This document shows, one piece after another, positions 1 to 9,486 of a DNA stretch of 24,017 nucleotides. The number at the start of each line of letters is the position of its first letter. The first letter of the stretch is position 1. A program made the position numbers and the translations under genes. The DNA is from Botryllus schlosseri (lineage: Eukaryota; Chordata; Ascidiacea; Stolidobranchia; Styelidae), in NCBI GenBank assembly GCA_000444245.1, contig KE605708.1, forward strand, positions 1 through 24,017. Reading direction: 5' to 3'. The notes beneath the pieces are model-generated. The model made no database searches, was not told the DNA's origin, and was given only the letters and a program-made list of their open reading frames with translations.

Positions 1-614
1 TTGCCTACTTTGTTACAAAAGTTTGCTCAAAATAGCCAGCTTTCTGTTTGTGAATATTTCGTGACTCTAAGCTGTGAGCTTGACCCGCAATCACACAACA
101 TCGAGAGAGTGACATAGCCTACGCTACATGTATGTATGTATAAGCCTACGCTACATGTATGTATGTATAGTCAGCGAATGATGCTTACTCAACCAATCGA
201 TGTAATTGAAATCGTCTGATGTAAAAGCTCGAGCAAGCTGGCGGGGTCCATCTCGATTTCATATGTTTAATGCATCATAAAAACCAAATCCATGCGATCG
301 CGGTCTTGGCCGCTGCTGTGTTAATGAATAACTTGTTTAAATGACGTAAAACTCAGACGCACTCAAGACGCCGAATACATTGTCCGATCTGGCCTAGACC
401 GTTAAGGCGTAAGCTTATATTCCCTTGCAAGGACTCGTCGAAATTGTTGGCAAAGCGACAGAAGGCATTGATATTATATGGAATTATCGCTTGATTGCTT
501 TGGTTGAAATACAAATTCTTATGTACTTCAGCATTGTGTGGCCAAAGTCGTCGCTAGGTATCGTACGTATATCGCTTAACTGAAATGCAGGGTTAGAAAT
601 AGACACCATCCCTA
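1..614. mobile_element. hAT-like MITE, right part (family TAGGGATGGTG)
   Basis: The segment runs off the left edge of the window and ends in CACCATCCCTA. Its body aligns with the inside of the complete 996-bp element at 14643-15638: both share the blocks around TTTGTTACAA, CGCCGAATACATTGTC, GGCGTAAGCTTATAT and GTCGTCGCTAGGTATCGT in the same order and orientation. It lacks about 90 bp of GAGGTTC-rich sequence that precedes the right end of the complete copy. No transposase frame is visible, so this is a non-autonomous element. The target duplication cannot be tested because the left end is outside the window. Confidence 0.75.
116..169. repeat. 27-bp perfect tandem duplication
   Basis: Two identical 27-bp units lie head to tail, each beginning AGCCTACGCTACATG and ending in three TATG-type steps. 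It is an internal duplication in the MITE; the other copy of this element has no equivalent. Confidence 0.9.
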
Positions 615-895
615 AACGGCTAATAATACTGGCGGAAACATTCCGACTGATATAATAATGGCACGACATCTAGGGACATCTAGGGATTAGCTGAGTTTTA
701 TCCGACACTGTCCGTCATCATCATAAATTTACATATTGAATGTCGGTTGAAGAATGTGTTTGCTCATTACAAAACGTGACGTAAAAGATGCATCTTATTC
801 GATAACCACCAGTAAACCTGTCGGTCATATCTTTCTCAGCCAATATTCCGATATCAACCAAACCCTTCTACAAATAGCATGTAGGCTATATATAC
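615..895. other. Duplicated intergenic segment (paralogous to ~20930-21130)
   Basis: There is no gene here. Blocks such as GAGTTTTATCCGAC, TGTCCGTCATCAT, TTACAAAACGTGACGTAAAA and CACCAGTAAACCT recur in the same order near 20930-21130, upstream of gene A. This fits a tandem array whose spacers were duplicated together with the genes, and suggests that another gene copy once lay (or still lies) to the left of the window. Confidence 0.65.
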
Positions 896-915
896 TATGA
901 CACATTCAGATTATT

Positions 916-921
916 TTTATT
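916..921 (-). promoter_or_regulatory. Possible polyadenylation signal AATAAA (copy C)
   Basis: AATAAA reads on the minus strand about 120 bp past the stop of candidate exon 6 of pseudogene C. The aligned position in copy B reads AATACC, so the signal is not conserved and may be chance. Confidence 0.25.
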
Positions 922-928
922 GTACGAT

Positions 929-966
929 GTTTCGATACGAAACGCCTCTGTTTCGATACGAAACGC
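929..966. repeat. 17-bp near-palindromic unit, two copies
   Basis: GTTTCGATACGAAACGC occurs twice with a period of 21 bp; each unit is itself an inverted repeat (GTTTCG/CGAAAC). It lies in the presumed 3' flank of copy C; copy B has only one degenerate unit at the matching place. Confidence 0.8.
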
Positions 967-1390
967 TTCAACAAATAGCGTGCCCAGCGCCGGCCCAAGT
1001 ATACACAGGGACAATGGAAGAATCTTTCTCCGCGATACCTATCCCTTGTAAGCTGACAGAAATTCCGCGCAGTGAACAACTGATTCTCTCAATCCAGACA
1101 TCTAAAAATTACAGACATAATAATGTGTGAAATCATCTGATCAATTTCACTAGTGGAAGGAAATATAAACTGCGATGTATTTAGGGCCCACTACGTGTGT
1201 TCTCGCATTTCAGGCTGCGTTACAGATGCTGCTGAGCAAGTTCGAGTAGAGTGTATCACTCATTATGCTATGACATCGTACGAATATGATGAATAATGGA
1301 AAAAGTTGCGCAATGAATGCAACCACGATCAACATAATGCCAGTTCTATACCACATCGGTAATTTGGTATTAGTATTGCTAGTTCTACAT

Positions 1391-4300
1391 CAGGGGTCGG
1401 CAACCTTTTGCGAGTCACGGGCCAAGTTTCGAGTGTACAACTTAATTTTTCTTAAAGGTCAACTGCATCTCTACAGACAACTTTGCGGAATCATGTTCAG
1501 AACTTTATTTTATAACTAAATTACCGACTTTCCGTGTTTCTACTCAATCGGAAATTGCCGTAATTTTGACTGAAAGTCCCAATATTGGCATGTTTACAGA
1601 AAAAGCAGAATGTGCATTGTGACGTCAAGTACATGACATCTCTATTCTCACCACAGGGGATATGTGTGATTGTGTGTTCGCCAAGACGCTGGGCGAATAT
1701 TTGAGTTAGTTGTATGGCGAAGGACTCGCTTGTATGGTGTTAAAACTGAATCTGAGTACTTGAATGTAAGTATGAAATGCGGACGCGCTTCAGGTGGTGA
1801 TTCGCTCGATCCCACATCAGTGGAACCCCTATCAGCTTCGTATGATGGGTCGGTTGGTAATCTGTAGTGTGATCAGCGTAAAAGCTAAATGAAATGCAGT
1901 ATGGTAGCGGCCTATGTATAATTTGGTGGATTACTTCGTTTCAATTATTAGGAATCTTGCTACAATCAATCACAGGTGCATCCATCCTCAAGATTACCGG
2001 ACCACGACTGACCTATCGATCTCGCTTCCCATGACATGCCGCCCTATTTATTGTCGCTTTCTTTCTTCTATACTATCTTCTTTACTTTCATTCAGTGTGC
2101 ATGCCTCCTCTTTACATCGCCTAGGCCAAGGTGGGTGTCAGATTCCATAGACTGCTCCTTGTCGCTACGACATCTTCCTGTCTTTTCATTGTATCGCATT
2201 TTTGTGGTGTATTGAACTGATAAAATTGCTAATAAACCAATGATGAAGGTGTTAATATGGAGGTTGCCAGCTTAAATGCCAACTATCAGGGAGAGTTTGT
2301 GCTGACAGAATAAGAGTGAATCACAGCATTACCATGATTTCAATCAGATTGTTGGGATGGTGATGCATTGAAGATGTCTTACTATAGATATGAACAGGAT
2401 TATGGCCACAGAATTATAACATTTAGTTTGATGCATGAGTGAATGAGCCTCATTAAGATGAAACGGCGAGTCCGTTGCCAAGTAATTTCCTAACACTACA
2501 CTTTTCAGGAAGCTGAGAAACTCTGCACAGGAATTTCGTCCGATTGCTATGGGTATTCTGCAGAAAACAACATGGAAAATCCTGCCTGCGCATGTCGTTA
2601 CTGCCATCCGATCAAAAGTCACATCCAGTAGTTTCAAAGGATTTCAATTTTGAAATGCTTCATTGCGCATGAAAATAGTTTTATTGAAAATAGTAAATGC
2701 AACAAACTAATCCATCAACACTGCTACTGTATCAGGAAGAGAAACATATATCGGGTTTTGTGTCCAACAATATCATCATCCGAGCTAATTTTGACGATGC
2801 CGCTACTCAAATAAAATTGATGAACTCTGCCGTTCCTGGTCGTGTTTTGACGAGTGCATTGACTTCTTCATTGCAGTAATCTAGAGAAGGCAAAAAAATA
2901 TCACAAGGTGTTATAACACAGTCAGATTGAAGGCAGTATTCCTTCTCAAGTATCATTAAATAAAGGATTGCAAACTGCATCCTACAATGATGCGTATGGC
3001 TTGTGAATATGGTGAAATCTTATAAGGGTTGTTTTGAACAGTTAACAGAGTACTTTACGACAGTTATGGTGATACTGGTACTTTCTCATCTCCGCTGAGC
3101 TGCCAACATCTTGAGAGGGACATAGATTACGATATAGTAATGGATCATCGGTATTATCGTGTTGCTTTTGCTGCTTACATGATAAGTAGGCTTCCTGACT
3201 CATAGGCTACAGCTTCATCAGTCTATGATTTTATCAGGGTTGTAGCCAAGTGGCAAATTTCCGAGTCACAAGTCATCTCACTTCTATAGTTTTGGCTCGA
3301 GTCGCGTCCTTTTCAATTGTCCATGGATAAAAGGAGGTCAGCGATGTAACCATCAGGTCATGCAGTCAGCTGGTTACATACTCCCTTTTCAGTACCTAAT
3401 GCCACTACTTCATTCAATGAGTGAAGTGGCTTAATTTTAGAATACTTCCACTTCAAAAGTTTTTGAAGGCATATACGGTACCGTACTTAATTCTACATGT
3501 ATACTTGAGTGCAAACAATAACTACTTTCGTTACTACCACAGTCAATACTAATAGAAACGGTTAGTTACAGTTTTATAGTACTAGCTGACTCAATACATT
3601 TTCACTTACCGATTTCGGACAGTAGTACGTAAAGTGTGGACCGGAGTACATGCGATAGTTGCCTGTGTTCGGTAGTCAACTAGCTTGTGTATCTCGGATA
3701 CTTCATTGAAGCAAGATGGTTGGAAGTGATCCGCGCATGAATATGATTCTGTGCGCAATTTTGGTCTTCACGGTGTTCCGCACTGTTCAGCTAATCAGCT
3801 ATAGGCGTCCGGTCGGCTGACGGCATATGGCTTGTGAAAGCGATGTAAGGACACTTTGAGTACCGCATATTGCGTATTGTAGCAGCCATACGCGACATAA
3901 CGTCTACCTCCATTCCTCATCTTCTTAACAGCTTTCATGATCACACTGAAATACTCAAATCCACAGCAACAGGGATAACCTTATGCAAACCAGGTATCAA
4001 GACTTCTGCTGTGTCAGTTACATGACGTCATTTCATGGCTGAATGGTTTCGTTTCCGTTTTTTGACTTTTCGATTTATAATTTAAATTACTTGAAAACTA
4101 TAAGGTATTTTCAATTTTCATTATTTTATTCATATTCCTAACCACATAATGTACGAAATAAGGCAAAGTCATTTTTGAGATGCAGTTGACCTTTAACACT
4201 ATATTTCACGCTCACTTCGGTATATTGTCCTACAATTGCTGCAATCTCAATCATACCAATCAGAAAATACCTGTATTTACACTTCAACAACGCAAGATAA

Positions 4301-5402
4301 ATGTGACATTAGACGCAGCTTGCTTTGTGAATGGTTTTCAACTTTTGGTAACAAGTCGGATAAAGCAAGAATCAGACCATATTTTCTAAATATGCGTCGG
4401 AAATGCGTGATCTTAGCTTGCTCTTCCTGAATTTCATTTGTTCAAACATATTGTTCACATGCGTACGTGCTACCAAAAACCGATGCCCTTTCTTTTCAAT
4501 TGTTGGTCAAGCTGGGATAAAGACCAATTTAAAGAGCTTAGTCATGCAGTGATATGCTCTTTGTATGAAATTTCTCATTCAATTCAACTGCGAGAACGAC
4601 CAATTGAAATTTTCAGCCAATGGCATTGGCGTCCACATTAAACGGAGTACTGAATAGTTATAATTTATTTTGTAGAGAAGGAATGTCGGAAAAGCGCGTG
4701 GAAATTCAGTAATTAAGTTTCTTATCACAGTTGCAAATGTAGTGTTTGCTCTGCTCCAGTATAGGAAAGTGAGGCCAATTTTCTTTGTACTCTTGACATT
4801 TCTAGAGTCGCACATTTGTTTCGAATGCGCCTCAACATCTCATGTATTCAGTTTTTTTTTCGCCCTGAAGTTGCAAATTGAATTCGTTCAGGTGTGACGT
4901 TGAATGTACTAGGAAAGCAAGATTAGATCCCCATTTTCGATTACGAGTCGATGATCTTTGTATTCTCAAGGAAAGTTGCTATTTCATTTCTCCGTTCATA
5001 CACTCGTGCAAGCATAGCTGCTCGACTTAATACCCGAACATGGCAGATATACAGGACATCGCCACATTGATTCTCTGCTTCCAGTAATACCTGGCGTGAC
5101 TGTCGGTGATTCAGTTTGTGAGACGAAATCATATAATACCAGCTTTCACCATTGTGTCCAAAACACTGATCTAGTCTACTCTACAGACAATCTCCATCTC
5201 TTACTTTTAGTCAACCTCCTTCGTTTTATGGCGTTATGGCGTAACATAATAGACTAATACGACGTCGGCTACTTAAATCGTAGCAACGCCCCATTTCTTC
5301 CAAGCAATGCTGCACAGATTGAAACTATTATGCAGCGGCGGGCCGGACGATTTGACTTGGCGGGCCGGATCTGGCCCGCGGGCCGTAGGTTGCCGACCCA
5401 TG
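1391..5402. mobile_element. Non-autonomous hAT element of about 4 kb
   Basis: The left end reads CAGGGGTCGGCAACCTTTTG and the right end is its inverted partner, TAGGTTGCCGACCCATG, preceded by a GC-rich GGCGGGCCGG/CTGGCCCGCGGGCC block typical of many animal hAT ends. Flanking octamers TTCTACAT and TTCTCTAT match at 6 of 8 positions, as expected of an aged target duplication. Paralogues B and A lack the element at the matching place. I found no transposase frame; the ORFs inside are short, unrelated to each other and not recognisable. A subterminal inverted repeat is also present (TTAAAGGTCAACTGCATCTC near 1453 against its complement near 4177), so the 4 kb may be composite, with an inner element ending near 4200. 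Confidence 0.7.
3235..3330 (+). mobile_element. Truncated left end of the CAGGGTTG...CTCGAGTC MITE
   Basis: Starts CAGGGTTGTAGCCAAGT and continues CCGAGTCACAAGTC...ATAGTTTTGGCTCGAGTC, aligning closely with the first ~110 bp of the complete element at 16449-17015. No right end follows, so this is a fragment nested in the 4-kb hAT. Confidence 0.65.
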
Positions 5403-7128
5403 TTCTCTATCATCACATTTGGTATTCTATCGACTATAAACCGTTCGTTCATTGCGCTTTGTGAAAATGTTGTGGGTTGGTCACGACTTTCGTGTGCTAA
5501 AATACGATAAATCCGAAGCGGAAAATGATATGGAAACTTTATACATTCTCGTGGATGAATCTTGGATTTCAGCACTCGGAAAAATCATGTCTCGAATCAT
5601 TGTGCCCATTCCTGATGGTTACAGATTGGAATCGTCGTTTTCTCGTGCTATATGCGAATGATCATTAACCAAATACACCAGCCTACCTCTGGGCTTTTGC
5701 TGAACGCTCCGGCCATTCTGGTGGCCCAACAATCCCCACACGGCAAGCCATGCGCCAGATAGTACTGGTAGATGTCGCTACCGGGGTCGTACATCAATGC
5801 ACAGACAGTTATTTCTGAAAATATAATAATTGAATCGTTCTTTACGATTAGACACCTTCAGAATTCAGAAGACCATGAAAGGTTAAATTGTGGCCTAAAA
5901 GATAAGAGGGTTTTTAGTCCACACCACACAACTATAGGTAAAAAGTAGGTAATTCGCGGGATCGGCCAGAGTGATGACATTTTTTATGTCAACACAAGAT
6001 TTCAAGTGATATGTGAAAATCAGCTATTTTCAGTTTCGGTGAACAAACCTTTTATGTTTTGATAAGTGTCCTCCTTTCCCGATTCCAAAATATGGTAACC
6101 CTACCATTGACAATTATGGCTACACAGGCGAATTGAATGAACCTCAGTTGATACCGACTGGTGCCGAAACTTAACAGCAGACTTGGCTCGCTTCCAACTA
6201 CACAGTTCCCCCGTAGCATTTTCAGGTAAACCACAAATTAGATTAAAATGAAATGATAATTTATTAAGAGCGCAGGATAATTTATTAAGAGCGCAGAAAC
6301 ATTTCACAAATTATATTACAAATAGAATTTGAGCAAAGATACATTCAACGAACTAGATTGGAATTAGTGTACCCGCATTTCGCTCATTTCTAATTTCTAT
6401 ATAGTTGGTCAAATCTGGCCGGTACCGATTTCTCGCTTCCATGGAGACATGTTACGCATGCTGTACGCGTTCATTTCTCACCCATTGCATTCCCCATCGT
6501 ACTGCATGAACGTGGCTACAGTGAAGTAGTCCAAATGCTCCATTCGTTCTCGCATTTGATCCATCATACAGCTGCCGAACTCGTAACCGCTCCTTTTCGG
6601 GCAATTCGCCTTGTCACTTGAACCAAAGGTCCTCTTCTTGAAATGTTGCACTCTCCCCGAAAAGTGATTATCAATGGATCGATACGCCATATCCGATACT
6701 GTACTGGCGGTTTCTAAACATTTTCCACATCGTTACACATTACAATTGGCATTGTATTTAACAACCGAATGGTACAGATATATTCATATTGAGATGAACC
6801 TGAGTATTTTCGACTGGCATTCGTCGGGGTAATGATAGAGAATTGGAAAGAACATTGCATATCAACCAGACAATATGACGTCACCCGCATCAAATTTCGA
6901 ATAATCCGATCAAAAACTCTTTCCTCTTATAGCAATGCGACTATATGGAATTGAGCCAAAATTGGTGTGCAGCGCTTTTTCAGGTGACCGACCTAACAAT
7001 TCCATCACGTAGCCAGTACAATTTGAAAAGACACTTTTTTGAACACCCCAACTGTGTAGTCGTGATCAACGCACACGATATTCATAGTGCAATCAAATAG
7101 GCCTAGGCAATAGAGCGATCTCGGATAG

Positions 7129-7399
7129 ACAGAGAGAGAGAGATGATACTGTTTCGCCTGCTCCATCGAGATACTTTTGACGACGGATATGCCATACGGC
7201 CCGATACGGCCATTATAGTAAAGTCATCTAGCCTGCACACCCGTTTTTCTCCTCCGTACTATCCGTGATTGCTGAGCACCTAGCAGAATAGCTGCGGATA
7301 TACCTGTTTGAGTATGTGTAGTCTGACCCGGCCGGGGATCGAACCCACGACCTACCGATCAAGAAGCCGGACGCATCACCCTTGCACTTTTGCACTATC
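7129..7399 (-). mobile_element. tRNA-derived SINE
   Basis: On the minus strand a tRNA-like head contains a good pol III B box (GTGGGTTCGATCCCC near 7331-7345) after GCGTCCGGCTTCTTGATCGG, followed by a body and a (GA/TC)n tail at 7129-7144. The body matches the SINE at 23499-23740, including AGCAATCACGGATAGT, GAGGAGAAAAA, CTAGATGAC, GGCCGTATCG and CATCTCGATGG-like blocks. A short GCAAGAGCGAG duplication precedes the head. It sits where homology of pseudogene C to intron 2 of A and B ends, and may mark the truncation breakpoint. No convincing target duplication was seen. Confidence 0.75.
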
Positions 7400-7539
7400 T
7401 CGCTCTTGCACCAACTCGCTCTTGCACAAACCAGCAACCGGAAATCGCGAAGAATTGTTTTGTTGCTAGAAATATAACAAATATGTCGTCACGACCCAAA
7501 ATTATACCGCGAACCATAACTTTAAGATCCCCTTCGCAA

Positions 7540-7918
7540 TCACGTGTAGGATACATTCCCTGATTATACTTGGCATTTTCGCCCAGCCCTCTAATACCGC
7601 GAGTTAGAGGTCATCAAAACTTCGAATCGTGAGTCGCTGGAAACTTTCTGACAACTACTTGATGTGGGAAGCGAACGGCGTGACAACTATAGTGAATCGA
7701 GTTGATGGCGTAAGATGCAGAAATTGAGATCAGTGACCAATATTGGCATGGCGCAGCGGAAAATGAGAACTAATGAGCTTGAGACGTAAAAGGTCTGTAA
7801 GGCCTGTCAATATAACAAAGGACCTGTTTATAAAAGTCGACCATGAGAGTTGTGGTTGTGGACGTTTGATAATCGGGACACAGTGGAAAAAAAGTCCACC
7901 ATACTAGTCTATAATAAC
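7540..7918. other. Duplicated intergenic segment (paralogous to ~21120-21409)
   Basis: No coding sequence is supported. The segment shares in-order blocks with 21120-21409: CAATCACGT(GT)AGGATACATTCC, CTCTAATACYG, GTTAGAGGTC, AAAGTCRACCATG, GGACGTTTG and AAAGTCCACCA. Spacing differs by large indels. Together with 615-895 it identifies an old spacer between gene copies. Confidence 0.7.
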
Positions 7919-8156
7919 CAGAGGTGGTCAGTAACGAAGTACTTCTTTTTGAAGTACTTGAAGTAGATTTTGCCTACTCACACTACTTTTTAAGTAGTTA
8001 TGATTTTATACTACTACTTCACAGTTTTCAGTTTTGTAGGCAAAAATAGGCGTAGAATAACTACTTACTTACTTGTGAACCACCACTCCTACTTGAGTAG
8101 AAATTTCGGCGATACTTCTACTTGAGTAGCGACGATGACTACTTTGACCACCTCTG
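7919..8156. mobile_element. 238-bp hAT-type MITE with perfect 8-bp target duplication
   Basis: Begins CAGAGGTGGTCAGTAA and ends TTGACCACCTCTG, an inverted pair. Both sides carry ATAATAAC (7911-7918 and 8157-8164), a perfect octamer target duplication. The interior is rich in CTACTT/AAGTAG steps with the potential to fold. The perfect target duplication implies a young insertion; there is no coding capacity. Confidence 0.92.
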
Positions 8157-8164
8157 ATAATAAC

Positions 8165-8730
8165 AGGAAGCCACGTGAGTAAGCTGTAGCTACAAAAACC
8201 TGCTTGCCATGCCCTGAAAAATAACAGTAGCCTATAATACTTTGAAATACTGGTTGCGTCGAAGTAAGATCATTTACTGATGTTATTATGTGCTTGTGTT
8301 AGTTCTTGATCTTGCTTGAACAATGTTGTTTGAGCAATTGATCTTGTTTGAACAATACGTCATACGACGAGGTTGCAATAGGTATATATTATCAGTAGAA
8401 CAACGAAGCACGACACACGAGGAAATAATGATTGGCGGTAATTACTAATCCTAGACCAGAGACAAACGATACCAACGTAAAATGCACGGACATAAACAGA
8501 TATTACTCGAAGAAAAAACATTTTTGGAAATTCATACTCAAGTTTAGAAGCGATGATAGTTTTGGAAATAAAAAAAGCATTCCGGTATACAGCCGAATCC
8601 GCTATTACGGACACTTTACATGAAAAATTGCACTGTTGCGTAATGAATGAATAGCGGCCGTGTCATGATGCATTAATCGGCACTGGTCGCAGATAACGCA
8701 CAAGAGTTGTCATTCAGATGTATTGGTATT
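8165..8730. other. Intergenic, no gene recognised
   Basis: AT-rich sequence with an imperfect direct repeat (CTTGATCTTGCTTGAACAAT and TTGATCTTGTTTGAACAAT, about 8308-8357). A 63-codon frame at 8432-8623 shows no recognisable domain and no counterpart near the other gene copies, so I do not call it. Confidence 0.5.
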
Positions 8731-8884
8731 GTACAATATTTCGATACCCCACCATTCAACAAATAGCGTGTATATACTTCATAACACACGTCCATTGTCC
8801 AGCGCCAGCCTACAGCGCGGCGCCTACAGCGCCAGCCTAAGTATACACGCTACACAGGGAAATTAGTATCTTTCTCCGCGACTC

Positions 8885-8947
8885 CTATCCCTCGTAAGCT
8901 GACAGCAATCCAGCACAGTGAAGGACTGAATCTCTCAATCCAGACAT
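8885..8947 (-). CDS. Candidate exon 6 (last exon) of gene B
   Basis: On the minus strand an AATTTTCAG acceptor is followed directly by a 20-codon frame starting MSGLRDSV and ending LSAYEG then TAG. Copies A (14285-14347) and C (1039-1101) have the same frame, the same stop and a TTTTCAG or TTTTTAG acceptor. Exon 5 offers an AG|GT junction in phase 0 (GAG at 9556-9558, then GTTTGC) that would join it in frame and replace the read-through tail of exon 5. The weakness is the donor, which lacks a purine at +3 in A and B, although G at +5 is kept in all three copies. Confidence 0.5.
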   Translation of the reverse strand: MSGLRDSVLHCAGLLSAYEG

Positions 8948-9075
8948 CTGAAAATTATTGACATATTGAAGTGTGAATCATTTGCTCAATTCCAATGGTG
9001 GAAGCAAAAAACTTAAAAATAGTTAGGCCCCTTGAGACGTGACTTGAGCTCTCGCGTTTCATGTTGGGTTACAGA

Positions 9076-9485
9076 TACTGCTGAGGAAATTAGAGTGTCT
9101 CGGTCATTCGATTCTGAACTGACTATTGGGCTTCTAGTCGGTCGAGTGTATCACTGATTATGACATCGTACGACTACAAATAACAAATAATGGGAAAAGT
9201 TCAAATATGCGAATTTGATGCAACCAATCAACATGATATGCCAATTCTATATTACAAAGGTAAGTTGGTATTTGATCGACCACGAGCCGTTCATTAACGC
9301 TAAGGTCCACAGTCCACACACCTTGTACTCATTATTCCGTATGCTGAAATACAATAAATCCGAAGTGGAAAATGATATGAAAATTCATATACATTCTCGT
9401 GGATAAATCGACTCCTAGTGACAAGGTGCGTATTATTTCAGCACTCGGAAAAATCTCACGAGAATCATTGTGCCCAATCCTCATA
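9076..9485. mobile_element. Old MITE in intron 5 of gene B (family TAGGGCTGGGC)
   Basis: A 410-bp uninterrupted copy. It is flanked by GTTACAGA (9068-9075) and GCTACAGA (9486-9493), the same octamer that flanks the copies in A and C, one base changed. The ends are degenerate (TACTGCTGAGG..., ...TGCCCAATCCTCA). It provides the empty site for the larger insertions in copies A and C. Confidence 0.75.
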
Positions 9486-9486
9486 G

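Larger units (their letters stand above)
1227..5617. mobile_element. Old MITE in intron 5 of copy C (family TAGGGCTGGGC), interrupted by a 4-kb hAT
   Basis: The left end (TGCTGCTGAGC...) is preceded by GTTACAGA at 1219-1226, and the right end is followed by the same GTTACAGA at 5618-5625, an 8-bp target duplication. The body aligns with the 410-bp copy in gene B and with the full-length copies at 21410 and 23255 (shared blocks: AAAGTTCRAATATG, GGTATTT, CACTCGGAAAAATC, AATCATTGTGCCCA). Nearly all of its length here is the later insertion at 1391-5402. Confidence 0.75.
1039..6713 (-). pseudogene. Copy C: truncated paralogue of the cysteine-rich secreted protein genes
   Basis: Three exons of the family can be recognised on the minus strand: exon 4 at 6482-6713 (232 nt, open, same acceptor TTTAG and a GTGAGA donor), exon 5 at about 5687-5814, and candidate exon 6 at 1039-1101. 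Exons 1, 2 and 3 are missing. Homology to intron 3 stops about 30 bp beyond exon 4 and resumes near 6795 inside sequence matching intron 2 of A and B, so exon 3 was removed. Homology ends near 7090, and a SINE begins at 7129. Exon 5 has a 2-bp deletion near its start relative to A and B, which throws the CDC motif out of frame and leads to an early stop. Exon 4 is nevertheless close to the intact copies, including the NCP..., FGSCMMDQM and DGECN stretches, so decay looks fairly recent or the exon is under gene conversion. Confidence 0.85.

Noticed and set aside
897-1130. 77-codon plus-strand frame
   Set aside because: Covers the antisense of candidate exon 6 and a palindromic repeat; the equivalent frames in copies A and B are not conserved.
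3400-3530. Possible inverted relic of the CAGAGGTGGTCAGTAA MITE (GTAGTAACGAAAGTAGTT on the minus strand)
   Set aside because: Only one short end-like match, with no matching second end or target duplication.
7129-7144. GA microsatellite as an independent repeat
   Set aside because: It is the tail of the minus-strand SINE.
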